Of a DNA stretch of 64,000 bases, positions 45,444-57,439 are shown piece after piece (position 1 is the stretch's first letter; each line of letters opens with the position of its first letter). The notes under the pieces are model-generated. The model had not been told where the DNA came from. It did no database searches and saw only the letters and a list, made by a program, of their open reading frames with translations. A program made the position numbers and the translations under genes. The DNA is from Isoetes taiwanensis (Eukaryota > Streptophyta > Lycopodiopsida > Isoetales > Isoetaceae), in contig JAJEKV010000011.1 of NCBI GenBank assembly GCA_021234155.1, positions 15,417,255 through 15,481,254 of the forward strand, read 5' to 3'.

Positions 45444-45803
45444 ATGGCATCTTCATCCTCCTCCAAGAAGCTGCATCACCAGAATCAAGGCTCTCAGCGA
45501 CATCACCCTTGCCGTGGTGGGATGAAGAGATCTGCTGAGGTTCACGACGAAAATGTTCGCCTCGGCCAGAAGATGGAGGCGTGGACATGTTAGAATTCAC
45601 TAGGGCTGGCCGATGAGCTATGGGACCCCGGTTTCGCAAAGCACATTAACTGTGCACCGAGAGGCCAATAGCCGTAGGGTCGAAAGCGCTTAATCACACA
45701 AAATATTTCGCAGCGCCAGAAGATATGGAGAAGAAGCTCGAAGCCGCGAGGATGAGAACGCAGTTTTGATGGGCTTCAAATGCGGATCAAGAAGCATCCG
45801 TAG
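45444..45803 (+). pseudogene. Small-gene array unit B
   Basis: The first frame, MASSSSSKKLHH through MKRSAEVHDENVRLGQ, ends at a stop at 45591 after 49 codons. Matches to unit A continue beyond it: a VPREAN/VPREAY-like segment, an EDMEKKLEA stretch near 45725, and a final TAG at 45801 followed by CCATTGTATAT, comparable with CGCTGTATCT after unit A. Either a short 49-residue protein is made or the unit is a frame-shifted copy of a ~120-residue protein. Confidence 0.45.
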
Positions 45804-46321
45804 CCATTGTATATATTTTTTTTTGTTTCCAAAGAAAAATTTGCTCTCATTTCTTACTCTATCCTGCTCTCTTGTTTTGTTTATTAGATGACGACGCTAA
45901 ATGCCATTCTTGCAATTAGGTAGCAATCATACTAAGCACAGATGATCTCCACAACGCATTAACCTCGCTGTATGTATAAATTCATAATTTATTAATGGAA
46001 AAGTGTATGTAACACAAATATCTAGCTAGATTATGTGATATAACTCTGCGGTGTAAATGCTAATTTGCATGTGGATGACAACGTTTGTCTACATACGTAA
46101 GCTTGTGATGACAACGCTATGCTAAGGACGGGCATGTACCGCCACAATAACATCGTTTTGTAATGGCCTCGCATACAAGACGGCTAGGATGACGGATCCA
46201 TGATGCGAATAATATAGGCTACCGCTGCTCTAATTGCATGCTATAATTTCAGAGGATTATTACACAACTTTTATTTCCAGAGACCGCAACCGTAGGATTC
46301 CAACGTATCTCTAGTTTTCTA

Positions 46322-46328
46322 TATAAAA
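46322..46328 (+). promoter_or_regulatory. TATA box of unit C
   Basis: TATAAAA, 97 bp before the ATG at 46419, followed by a pyrimidine-rich leader like that of unit B. Confidence 0.6.
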
Positions 46329-46418
46329 CGCTCTGAGGCCTTTGTCTTCTCCTATCCTACCATCTTCGGTTTCTATCACATCCGGCCCTCACCTATCACT
46401 CCCGTTCTATCACTTTCA

Positions 46419-46812
46419 ATGGCCTCCAGCCCGCCCATCCCCTCGCCGAGATCTTGTCTCTCAAGTTTTGGCCAAGGAAATTCGTGAATATCTGCTACGT
46501 TTGAGGAACTGATCCGCTTTTCTAAAAAGAAAAGAATGATGAAGACGCCGCTGCCGGGTTGGCGCAGGAAAAGGCCGCTTTCTCATGTGGAGGTGCGTGG
46601 ATTTTAGTGTTGCCGATAATGGCCGCTTTAGACCGCTAATTAAGGCCACGAGATATAACCTCCAAGAGAGGCTTAGGCCGCAATCGCTTTCGAGAGGTTG
46701 CCCCAGCCCAACTCTCATGAGCGAAGATAAGGTTGCTAATATGAGAATGTGGGTTGCTGTGGCGGTGCAATCAGTGCTGGAGGAGCAGAAAATTACTTCA
46801 CCGCCTCCGTGA
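46419..46812 (+). pseudogene. Small-gene array unit C
   Basis: It opens MASSPPIPSPRSCLSSFGQG, then stops. A second frame from 46585 runs MWRCVDFSVADNGRF to a stop at 46810 (EEQKITSPPP). Only the MASS start, the TATA spacing and the AT-rich trailer (TTTGTAATTGGTTTTATTTT) tie it to units A and B. The body has diverged or is frame-shifted. It could be a member of the same family or a gene with the same promoter type. Confidence 0.35.
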
Positions 46813-47191
46813 AGAGTTTTCTGCTCCGGGCGACGTAGGCATCGGGCTCCTCCTAGAGGGGCCTGCTTTTTTTAATGTTTGTAATTGGTTTTATTTTTCA
46901 ATGGAAAAGCTTTTGACAAATGTACCTAATATTACGCTTCCTATTTTAATTTTCAATATCCGTAGAGAGAATGATAAGACAGATCACACGGGTTTAAATC
47001 CTTCATAGGGTTTTAGTAAAGTCAGGTGCGATGCCAAGTGGTGTGTGATATACGTTGTAGTTAGAATAGTTATTAATGTGTTCCAAATGACAAGCATTCA
47101 TTAATGTGTTCTAGCTGACAACCTACGTGCATCCGCCGACACGCTTAATGTGCCACTGAAAGTGTGTTTTAATATGTTCAAGCCTAATATG

Positions 47192-47198
47192 TATAAAA
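47192..47198 (+). promoter_or_regulatory. TATA box of unit D
   Basis: TATAAAA, 92 bp before an ATG-GCC at 47284. The pyrimidine-rich leader and spacing match units B and C. Confidence 0.5.
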
Positions 47199-47283
47199 TT
47201 GAGGTCCTTGCATTGTGCTCCTTCCGCCGGTTAGAGTTCCTCGTTCTCACCCTATAATCTTAACGCCCTCCCATTTCATATCT

Positions 47284-47746
47284 ATGGCCTACATCCTCAA
47301 CCGACATAATGGAAAAAACGCATGAGGATAGAACTCCCTTCCGACATAAGTGTTGGGTGTTCTACGAAGAGGTTGAAGGAGCAAGATGATTCTAAAGGAA
47401 AACGCCAAGTTACAATTCAGCGTAAAGAAGAAGAGAATGAATTCAACCTTCTATGCCAGAGCTGTGAGAGGCAAATCAGCGTTGAATAGAAGGTCGATTG
47501 TGATGACATGCCCCAACAATCGACCGAGGTGGCGGTGACGGCAACGGTGATGCTAATTCAGCGTATGAACACATGTTGTGCCATTGGGACAAGGATGGAC
47601 ATGTACAAAGAGATGGTGACGATTGGAGGAACGCTTTGATAGGGTGATTACCGCTGAGGGAAGAGAGAGATGAAGACGTAAGACGCAGGACTCGAGCCGA
47701 TGATGATGATGAAGATAATGAAGAAGAGCTCGACCGGAGCAAATAA
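47284..47746 (+). pseudogene. Small-gene array unit D, acidic C-terminus
   Basis: A 13-codon first frame is followed by coding-like sequence in other frames. The last part reads YEHMLCHWDKDGHVQRDGDD and then an acidic end, ADDDDEDNEEELDRSK, before TAA at 47744. After the stop comes CAGTCGCTGTATTTG, matching CGCTGTATCT after unit A. An acidic tail is shared with unit A (QLEDQEDP), but the middle parts do not align by eye. Function unknown. Confidence 0.35.
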
Positions 47747-47829
47747 CAGTCGCTGTATTTGTTTTTCAATGTAACATCTTTTCACAACTTTAATCAAAAA
47801 GAACCCTTTTTATTATTATCTTGTAGCTT

Positions 47830-49100
47830 CACACGACGCTGGCCACATAAATGCAAGCACATGGTCTCCACTGTCAAGGCCAGATGATACAAATAAGATC
47901 ACACGAATAAGCTGCCAAATTGTGCAAACAAGGTTGAGGCAAGTACTTCAAGGTCAGGTGAACATGCTACACATTGTAAGTATACTTTACTTCAATTTTT
48001 GTCTCTTAGATCTCCATATTGCTAGTAAATTCCTAGAATTTTGCCACAACTTCCATTTGATTATGCTAATGGTGTTTACGCATTCGGTTGCTCCTAAAGC
48101 TTACCTTCTTTTGTCAGATGAAGCCATCGCCTTCTATAAAACCATCATTATCCTGCCTTTAGAGGGTTGGTTCACATTTCCACCCTCTTGAGTGCGTTAA
48201 TGGCTTAGAAAAGGCTATTTTAGCTTGTTTATGCTGACTCTCCATGCCTTGTGCACTCCACACCGCTATGTGGGCTTCCATACTTCCAAAAACCAAGGTG
48301 CATGAGCCCAAAAAGATGTGCAAGTAGTGCGGACTTGCCTTCCCCCATGCGCCTATGAAAGCTTTAATAAATTTGTTATTCGCTTGGTACCTAACATATT
48401 TCAGATCTTCTTCTTAGGAGGTCCATTCTTCAATGTATAATCTGCATAATGCATCCTATGCTTTTTTTTTCCTCAATGCCTAACGAATCTTCATCTCTGT
48501 GGGCGGTCCCGGCTCAGACAACCAAAGAATTTTCCAAATTCATAGACCTTTTCTCCCATCCGTTTCCGTCAGAGCCTCTCTATGATTCTCTTTTTATGAA
48601 GCGCCGAAGCCATCCCTCCAATTGACACCTTTTACGAGGCACACTTGTTCTTCCCGCCGCTTCTCATCGAAGCCTCTAATCTTACATTGCTACTCATGCA
48701 ACCTCGCCTGATAGAACATGTCTTCAACTCTACTAATTCCTTCCCTCTCTTCTCTTCTTGTCCGAAATGTTCCACACGACCGCAGTCAAAATATCATCTG
48801 CCCATGATTCTCACAAAGCCGCAAAGTGCGATATGAACCCTCTAATGGAATGGGGAAAAATGCCATGGAACTTGGGATCTTCTTTCCTATTAGGAGCATT
48901 TGCTTGGTTATACGCGCTGGAAAAGTCAGCTCTCTCCCAAAGATTTTGACTTCCTTGCATGATCGCTAAAGATGCATAACTTTTACATGTTCCTTTGTCC
49001 CTCCCTCCACTTATGCGTTGTACATTGCTTTCTCGCTTAAATCGACGCCAAGTGAAAAATTACTTTGTAAGATCCATAAGGATTCACTTGTAATTTTTCC
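47830..49100. other. No recognised gene
   Basis: Opens with a further TTCACACGACGC word, then AT-rich sequence with short ORFs (47922-48191, 48645-48836) lacking recognisable domains. Confidence 0.35.
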
Positions 49101-49104
49101 TCCC

Positions 49105-50744
49105 TCAATCTTGTATATTAGACTCTGGATGTCGGGCTAGATTGAACACCCATTTCCAAAACCCTCGTAATTTCTTTTCAACTTTAAAGAGACCTAACCA
49201 CTGTGTCATCTCCTCGTGATTGACATGAGAACCATTTTTCCGTGACGCTTTCTTCTCCTCGCCCGCCACACCTCTACATCTTTTTGTTATTCTTGTTGCT
49301 CTTGATGAAGTATGTGCAATTGCATTCTCAATTGCTCTATTCATGATGACAACGGATACCCTCTCATACTTTCTCAAACTTGGTCGGCTTTCATTTCATC
49401 CAATTTTATGCAAACTTCAATCTCACCATTAGTTTCTCGCGAATCGTTAAGTCATAATATTATTTGGATAAGCGAATTGTAAGAGAGTAACTGGTGTCAA
49501 CCCAAAAGATTATTATGCTTCATTCATTCCAACTATATCACAACAACTTGCCATTCTTATCTTTTATGCATATGTATGTGATCAAAGACATTCAACGGGT
49601 GCATCTCTCCTAATATGGCATACACCATCTTTTGTCTCAAGAATCTCAGATTCTCGCCAATTTGTGCACGGAGCTTACTACTTTTTTGTGCCCATTCTTT
49701 TCTAACGCCTGCGGAATGGCTTGAATCAGAGAATGGTAACTCAAGCCTACTGATGCCTAAGCATCATCACAAAATGTACCGTATATCCGGCCGCTTCTAA
49801 CTTCTTGTGGTGAGGAGTCTCCTCAAGCATCTACTTCCACACCATCTTCTTGAGAGTGAGAGTTGTAGGGTCACAAATCATGTCCACTATCTCCTGCTCG
49901 CCGCTAGGTTCTTCTACTACGAACCAAGATTGCTTCTAGTTTCCCGTGATCTTAACCGCCTTTGCTAGTGTTGTAAATCCGGGACCTTTGTGGCCGGACT
50001 GGGTCAATGCGCACTGATCCAAACTTCAGCCTCTATCTACGATAATGCTTCTTCCTTTCTCGCAAGCCAAGGGTGTTTTCCAAATTCTTAACCTACATTG
50101 AAGCTCCAAAGTTTGCTCTTCTTTCGAGCTCTTTTGATCTTTTTCTGTGCCTGCCCTATCACCAATTTGACTTCCCACTTCGTGATCTCAAAGAAGTTTC
50201 CTCCCCAAGTTATCATTCCCTTTCCCTTCATCACAAAGGGAGTAATGAAGCGCAGAGAAAAAGAGTCAGCCGTTTAAGTTATAATTCTCTTTGTGACAAT
50301 CGGAAGCTACCATCTCAAGGAATCAGATTCGACCTCAATGCCTTCATCCTCTCTCAACTTCACAATATCCCAAGAGGCCGTGAGTTACCGTCACCACAAA
50401 AATCTGGGACTGTCCTTGAAACGCCCCAAATGACTCCGCTTCCTCGCCACTCAACGATCCAATGGATATAAACCGCCATCCTACTGCATGTCGACACTTT
50501 TGAGCCCTCGCATATTAAATATGTCGAGGTCTAAGTTCTTATTTTTAGACCTCTTTTTTAAGGACATTGAAGACTGGAGCATATTCCCCGAGTCAATGAT
50601 CCTTATCCACACATCATTTGGAGCTTCCATGTCAAGGTGGATCGCGACGGCCAAATAAATGAATGTGTACAATTTGTATGCCTCAAAGACACCTGGGCTC
50701 GCTTGAGGCTCAACTGCATCAACCTCGCTTTTTGAAATTTGCAA
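49105..50744 (-). pseudogene. Minus-strand coding-like fragments, unknown protein
   Basis: Two open segments look protein-like. 50744-50481 contains EAYKLYTFIYLAVAIHLDM and EAPNDVWIRIIDSGN. 49377-49105 is basic and contains EEMTQWLGLFKVEKKLRGFW. Between them, minus frames give DIVKLREDEGIEVESDSLRW near 50340. A plus-strand frame at 50073-50471 overlaps and cannot be excluded. The region upstream of the first segment is duplicated at 52.7-53.2 kb, suggesting that this is one member of a duplicated gene or element. Family not recognised. Confidence 0.3.
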
Positions 50745-51245
50745 CGCAGAGCAGTGGAAAAGTCCATTCTCCTACAATCCATGCTTTATATTAAAGCAAA
50801 TTCAAAATTCAATTGTAGGCTGAAGCCCAGATGGGATGAAGTAAAGATCCCGTTACGACCCTTTAAGGCGCACTCCGCAAATACCAAACGAAAAGTCTAA
50901 TACAAAGCTTCCAACCTACACATTCAAATTTTAAATGTATAAGGCGGGAATGACTCTAAATGAAAATAGGGCAAGACAAGAATCTAAGTGATGCGATGAT
51001 TGGTATCTCTGACAAATTGAAGAGACACCGCTATGAGTTGCCTAGAGATGCTATAATGCAAGTGGCTTTTTAGAAGCCACGTAAGCTGCGCCAATCTCAT
51101 TCTACAACAAGAGAATTAAATACATATGGCGCCTATAGATATATAAAGGACATTCTTATTCCTGAGAATATTCCTGCCAACTGACGGGAAAAAGGGGCGG
51201 AAATATGACGCGGAATGGTCGATAGAGGCCATTTTAGTTCATAAA
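50640..51245 (-). repeat. Duplicated segment R3, copy 1
   Basis: Matches 52620-53215 in the same orientation. Shared words include GTCGCGATC on the minus strand, AAAGTCCATTCTCCTACAAT followed by CCATGCTTT, ATGAGTTGCCT, TTAAATACATATGGC and TGACGCGGAATGG followed by CGATAG. It covers the 5' end of the minus-strand fragment at 50744 and its upstream region. Confidence 0.75.
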
Positions 51246-51249
51246 ACAT

Positions 51250-52485
51250 AATATAACTTGGAATGATAGGATATTTTATATGCAAATGGGGAGACTATTG
51301 ATCGGTGGACTTGTGTTTAGTTTTAATTTGACAACAAATAAGAAAAGTGGATCACACGATGCTAATTTAGTGTGTTCCATTTTTGTCAGATAAGTGTACT
51401 ATTCGCTTGGTGTGATCCTGAAAATAATATGCCTTTTGAAAAGGATAATGACTTATGTACTTAAGAGTGGTAAATACATGTACAAAGTAGTTAGGTATTC
51501 AAATGGAATTAGAAGCAAAAACTTTTTTACATTCAAATTTTATGGTCAGATGGTTTACATCATTTTGTAAATTTAAATGTCCTGAGGCTTCAACTATTCA
51601 TAACAAAAGCCCGGAGGCTTGGCAAAATATATGGTAAGAAGCTGGAGGCAATTCCACTAAGAACAAGGAAAAAATAAGAGGTGCTCACCTAACAAATTTC
51701 ATTCATCCGCCTTCATCATCTGCAAAAAGAAATAACCGCTAGTTGAATGCTTAAGAAAAGAAAAGAAAACATGCATGTACCATGAACTAACGCCATGAGC
51801 TCCCGGTCGTATGAGATTCGCCTTTCAACTTCTTCATCTCTTCTATCATCTTCTATTCTTCTCCGGGCTCTAGACCACCTTATTTTCTAAAGAATCTCCT
51901 ATCCAAAATTCTCAAGAACACCCGCGGATGAACCTCGCTCGAATTTCCTCTCGATTTCATTCTCTCGATTCTCACGAGGAATCAGAGGAATCGTGAGGAA
52001 TCGAGGAATCAGAGGTATCTGTGAGTAAGAACCGTGGGCACGGAGGGAATCGGGCGGAGGGAACACCTCTTCCAAATTGTGAATAGGTTTCCTTTTGAGG
52101 ACACCTCCAAATTTCCAGAATGGGATCTTCTGCTTTTGGGCTTATGGACTAGAGAAATTAAGGCTGGAGGATCTAGCAAAAGATTGGGCGAGATTGGGGA
52201 GAATGGGCCAATCTAGGCCGAATAGATATAGGCTGGATTAGACGTGAAAATCGTGAGGAATGATTCGCCAGATCACCTATCAACCATCATTACGCCATTA
52301 TGTGCATATCTCAAATTTGAGCCATATCTACATCTTCCTTTTTAACCTTATACCTAAATATCCACATCTTCCTTTTTTAACCTTATTCCTAAATAGCCAA
52401 TTATCTTCCTTTTTAACCTTATTCCTAAACCTATATGATTTGAGTTTAACCCTAAATGAACACCGATATAATTCAATTTAACATA
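51250..52485. other. No recognised gene
   Basis: Spacer between the R3 copies. A GAGGAATC-rich patch lies at about 51970-52020. A CATCTTCCTTTTTAACCTTA word repeats two to three times at about 52330-52430. Confidence 0.45.
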
Positions 52486-52489
52486 CTAT

Positions 52490-52678
52490 TTAATACCAAG
52501 ATGTTAATACACTATGTCGATAATTGGGATTTAAAAAAACACTCCAAACTTCCTCGAGAAAACCACGAAGTGCTTCTAATTCCTCACTTGTGTTTAAGCT
52601 TAATTTGACAACAAGCAAATTTCCATATCGTAGATCGCGACGGCTACAAACGCGGTGTGGTATTTTATGCCCCAACAC
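52490..52678 (-). pseudogene. Second copy of the minus-strand coding fragment
   Basis: A minus frame with a helical, Leu-rich stretch, NTSEELEALRGFLEEVWSVF. At the nucleotide level its upstream part aligns with the start of the 50744 fragment, but in a different reading frame, so at least one copy is shifted. Identity unknown. Confidence 0.3.
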
Positions 52679-53215
52679 AATTCGCCAGGAGTTTTAACGT
52701 ATGCGACTAACTTTGCTTTTAAAATTTTGCAACGTGCATATGGAAATCGAAAAAGTCCATTCTCCTACAATCCATGCTTTTTATACATTAAGCAAATTCA
52801 AATTTGGAATTGTAGGGGGCTGAAGTTCAGATAGGGATGAAGTGAAGATCTGCTATGTAGCACCAAGCAGTCACTTCTAAAATGAAAGTCCTGATTCCCG
52901 ATACAAAGCTTCAACCTACACATTCAACTTTTTGAAATGTAGAAGGCGTGGACGCCAAGACGCTACTAAGAGACACCGGCCATGAGTTGCCTGTGATGCT
53001 ATCATGCAAGTGGTATTTTAGAAGCGCCATCGTTGCACTTCCAAATTGCCCCACAACCAACCGTAATTAAATACATATGGCCATGAATGTGCAATCCCCT
53101 TTATTCCTGTAAGAATATTCCAAGCAAACTGTAATTATGAGAGTTTTGCATCCTAGGTATGTGGGAAAAAGGGAGCGGAAATATGACGCGGAATGGCCGA
53201 TAGGAGGCCATTTTC
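52620..53215 (-). repeat. Duplicated segment R3, copy 2
   Basis: See copy 1. The TTGTGTTTAAGCTTAATTTG word at this copy's left edge also occurs near 51315, after copy 1, as TTGTGTTTAGTTTTAATTTG, so the duplicated unit may be a head-to-tail pair of about 2 kb. Confidence 0.75.
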
Positions 53216-53454
53216 GCACTTCAAATCCGCCTCTAATGATTGTAAAGCTATTGCTAATTCATTGAACAGGGGATGAATCTATAAGATTGATTCCTATAAC
53301 GTGACCTCTTTTTCCCTAATCATTATATTTAGCTATGGCGTAATCCGGCCGAATCCATAATACATTCTCTGATTTTTCTATATTTGTATTGTATCCAATA
53401 TATGGATTATGCTCTCTCTTATTTGTCAAGATTTATGTCAATGGATTCTAAGAT

Positions 53455-53600
53455 ATATTTTATCTTTGGGCAAAAGGACTATATTAGGGTGATCTGTTGA
53501 TAACCGAGAAGCCTTAAGGTACCTTTTGGTCTTTGCATCTTACCTTATCAACAAAGTAATGATGTATTGGTTGGTTGCGTACCTGCTTCTCCTCTTAATG
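53455..53600. repeat. Duplicated hairpin segment R4, copy 1
   Basis: GGGCAAAAGGACTATATTAG, then ACCGAGAAGCCT and GGTACCTTTTGG, correspond to the segment at 55490-55560. Pairing of the two arms is degraded here by several mismatches. Confidence 0.65.
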
Positions 53601-53609
53601 TTTTCTTCT

Positions 53610-56600
53610 CTTTTGTCCTGCATTAGGAGTTCTTAGGAGTTGACATGCAAATGGGGATCGAGCTTGGCAACTGATGCAGCTTTTAAAATGATTACATCAA
53701 ATTGGTACCTATATGGTTGTTATAAATGTTTTGTGAACTGAGCATTTCTTTCCTAGATTGCTAAGTGATGGTTGAAAAGTTTACTTCCTTGACATAGAAT
53801 GTCGGGCCGCCCAAAATTATCTTAATGCATACATGAGAAAAAGCATAGACCTATATGGCACTAATATAGTGTACTACTAGTTACACTCATGTAACTATGT
53901 TTTCTTATTCATCAATGGTTTATCAGTCTCTAAGGTATTTATTGAAATGAGAAACTTTGTCCATTTGATGTTTATGATATTTGAACTTCAAGTCTTTGTG
54001 GATTGTATTATGAAGATTACTAGTAGTTAACCTGCTTTTCCTCGGATTTATGGTACCATCCCCGATTGAAAGTCCTTGCATGGCCGATAAGATACCGGAG
54101 GGATTGGACTGAAAAGTGCATGTCCGTCTAGGTTTACTAGTTCGACTCTGCTTTTTTGTATGCATGTCGCTTTGTTCAGACATTCACAAAACATGTTAAT
54201 TATATTGCTCCCCATTGGTTATACTTGGGCATGGGTAACCCCAAAATTAATTTATTGGGGTAAATGTTATCCACATAGTAGAAGGCCATTGGATGCTATT
54301 GTACCTACAAGATCCAGTCAACTCATGTATCAAGTTAACTCAGTTTAATTGTTCCAAATTTTCGATCAAATTGGTGCCATGTCATACAAGGCAAGTGAGA
54401 CTTGTTAATACTCAATGTTTTTCTTAGAACTCTCATTGTATGGAGTTTCGTGGTTACAAAAAGAGTATAACCCTCTCAAATATAGGATGCTAATTTACTT
54501 AGCCCATATTCTTATGTAGAAATCATCTATCTTGATATTTATAATGGAGGGTGCTTAATATCCGTGATCTCAAAGAGATAGATTTGCTTAATATCCTGTG
54601 ACTCTCAAAGATAGATTTGTCGGGTTTCGCTTCAATTGCGCACTACATTAAGGTAATATTTTACCTTCACCATTTTCCTCTAAAATTGTTTTTCCTCGCG
54701 TATCATTCTCTTCTCCTCCTAAAATGCCTAACTTGTCCCAACTTTTATGATGCAGGAGCCTTGATATCCGGTATGTATCACTGGCTATGCCCATGATTTT
54801 TCCGTTGTGACCGCCTTTACACGTAAATTGTGTCTCGACAAAAAAATTTCCATAAATAAGCAAAGGTTTGGGGTTTGTTTTTTTAGGAATAAATTTCCCA
54901 TCCAAGACTCTCGCTAAAATACCTGCATTGATACCTAACCCGCCTCAACTCTATGATGGGTGAGCCACTGGATATCCTACTGCTTTTTGCCGGACTCTAT
55001 GATCTTGGCAAAATTTCTTTACTCGTAAATTCTCGGTTTCTGACTAGTATTTCCCATACTAAATAAGTCGGAGTTGGAGTTGCTTCTTTAAGGACGGGTC
55101 CAAAGACTCGCTAAAATGCGATAGATGTGCTCCCCTTATACGCCAGCCATGCTTGCATGCACACAAGATATTTATCCGAAGACTGCATGAAGTCCCCCGC
55201 TTCATTCTAAAATGATACTTTTTGCCTTAAATCTGAGCAAACATGTATGGCGTTGATTTTTCTTGATAAAAATAAATGCATGTGAAGCCGACATTTAGTT
55301 TTGAAGCTGGTTTTTCCTCGATACACATTGCACTTCTCTTTTATTATAAGTGCTTTGATTTTTCATGACTGCCATTTTGGGGTTTTTTGATACCCCTAAA
55401 TACAAATATCTTATCTAAATAGTGGTCCTTATAAGGACTATTTAAGACTCGGGCCATGGTTACTATTCTATTCTATTCTATTTTGATTTTGGGGCAAAAG
55501 GTATATATTAGGCTTATCGGTGATAAACCGAGAAGCCTAATGTACCTTTTGGCTCCTTTCATCGTTACTTCATTATCATGCTATAAGTGTATTGCTTGGC
55601 CGCAGTATGGGCTTCTTCCTAATGTAATTCCTTTTGTTCAATAGGGTCAAAATGAGCCGGAAAAATTCGCGATTAGAAGATGATTTGATCGCAATATTCT
55701 GAAGATATTAATTTACCTACAAGTACATGGTTTTTGCATGTCACGCTTGGGAAAACGTGGCTTCCATTTTACAAGCCTTTTATTTACATTTTGATATGCT
55801 ACAAAGGTACTTTGTTGCTTATTCTTCGACACAACTACAAGTGGGCGCTTAGCCGTATTTTTTAGAAATATGTTCTATTTTTTTGGTTGCATCGCTTGTT
55901 ATGCTATAACAAGCTGGCCGCTTGCTCCGCACATTGAAGTTTTCAAAGGGAACTTGTAGCAAGTTATATAGCTCAGCGTGTGCCAGTGTTAGTCTTATGC
56001 TAGAGATGTATAGAGATGGATGCTTCATATTAGATGCTACTCCTTTCATTAAAATACTTTAAGTCTCTAAGTTATGAATGCACAAAGAAAAATATTTGGA
56101 GTTCCAAATGCTCATTTGTGGGAAGATCTTTCAACTCCATTTGAAATATCATGTATGTTCCTCAAGTTGGTGTATGTATGTGTGCAAAACGATATAGCGG
56201 AATAAAATGTATTGTTCTGTGTGGTATAGGGTTTGTATTATCTATATTCTGGCTGACAAGGGTTATAATTATGGCTCTAATTGTTATTGTGTACATTAGA
56301 ATTAAGCACAATAGCCTATTTTATTTGGACCTTTGGGCAAATTGTGCAAGATAAATCCAATGGGCTTATAGGCTTGTCTTGATTTAAATATCTCAGAATC
56401 AGATACTCCAGAATGGGTGGTACCATCTTGGACTTTTGTTCTTGTATACGATAAGATAAATGGGCTGGATTGACCAATGCTGATGTTTGGCGCTTCTAGG
56501 ATTAACTAGTTCGCCGGTTTTTTCATGACACTGCATTGGTCTTACCAATGCCAAAACTTCTTGGTAGAGGTTTACGTGCATTTGAAGTAATTATTTGTGA

Positions 56601-56850
56601 TATTCCTCGATCTCTACATTTTTGCTTTAAAAATTTCATCCTCTTATCTATGGTTGCATAAATGCGGTGGATGATGTTGGATACCAAGAGGAGGTCAAGC
56701 TCCAAATGGAACTTCTCCGCTTGAATCTCAGACTCGTGAGTTGGGCTTACTTCTTCACCAACACAAATATAGAGTATCCTAAAATGTCAGATAGACCTTT
56801 GTTTGCACGGCAAAGGTGACTCTTTTGTCTCTGCTATTGTGCTGTGGTGC
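53610..56850. other. No recognised gene apart from the R4 hairpin
   Basis: AT-rich sequence with short ORFs only. A ~40-bp local duplication (CTCAAAGA, GATAGATTTG) occurs at 54565-54620, and a TTCTA microsatellite (five repeats) at 55465-55485. No domain recognised. Confidence 0.4.
55480..55640. repeat. Duplicated hairpin segment R4, copy 2
   Basis: Contains a strong inverted repeat (left arm 55494-55521, loop GATAA, right arm 55527-55553) with only a one-base bulge, a short asymmetry and one or two mismatches. The outer words are GCAAAAGGTA and TACCTTTTGGC; the inner words are ATTAGGCTTATCGGT and ACCGAGAAGCCTAAT. Transcribed, it would fold into a stable stem of about 27 bp. Confidence 0.75.
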
Positions 56851-56855
56851 CTTTT

Positions 56856-57110
56856 GATCTGATATATATACATGGATCGATGTCCACATCAGCCGCTTTT
56901 AGTTTGATATTTGCAGTGTGCCACTTGACTCGCTATTCGGTATAAAAGCGATCAAGTTGATCCGACATATATACATGGACCGATGTCCAATACCACTCAG
57001 CCTTGATATTTGCGTTGTGCCATTTGTCTTGCCATATTTGGCATAAGTGTGCACATAGTCTAACATGCATAGATGGACCTTTGTCCAACACCGCCACTTG
57101 GCTTGATATT
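56856..57110. repeat. Tandem repeat of about 100 bp, 2.5 copies
   Basis: Copies start near 56856, 56959 and 57058. Each carries ATATACATGG followed by A/C-CGATGTCC, then TTGATATTTG and a GTGCCA-(C/T)TTG word. A fourth diverged piece lies near 57485-57525 (CATACATGGACTCGTTGTCC). Confidence 0.75.
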
Positions 57111-57154
57111 TAAAATATGGATGGGCTTTGAATCAACGTGGTTTCACATAGTCT

Positions 57155-57439
57155 ATGGGCTTAAGTTCACGTGGTCGCCCTGATGATAGGGTATTTGCCG
57201 GAATTCTCGGCGGATTCATGGAGCTTATGCAAGATCTCAATAACTACTTCTCAATGTGGGATAAAATTACTTTCGTTTCTAAACTTATTACAGAAAGAAA
57301 TCAGAGTTTCTTAAGGTACGTACCATCATATCTTTTGCATTTTTATTATTTTCAACTATTGGCAAACACTTGTCATAAGATGAGCATGATTCCTCGCATT
57401 TGTAGGGATTCACATCCCTATGAAAACCGCGTTGGATAA
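57155..57439 (+). other. Unidentified 94-codon ORF
   Basis: ATG-started frame with no recognised domain, between the ~100-bp tandem repeat and its stray fourth copy. It may be a chance frame. Confidence 0.15.
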
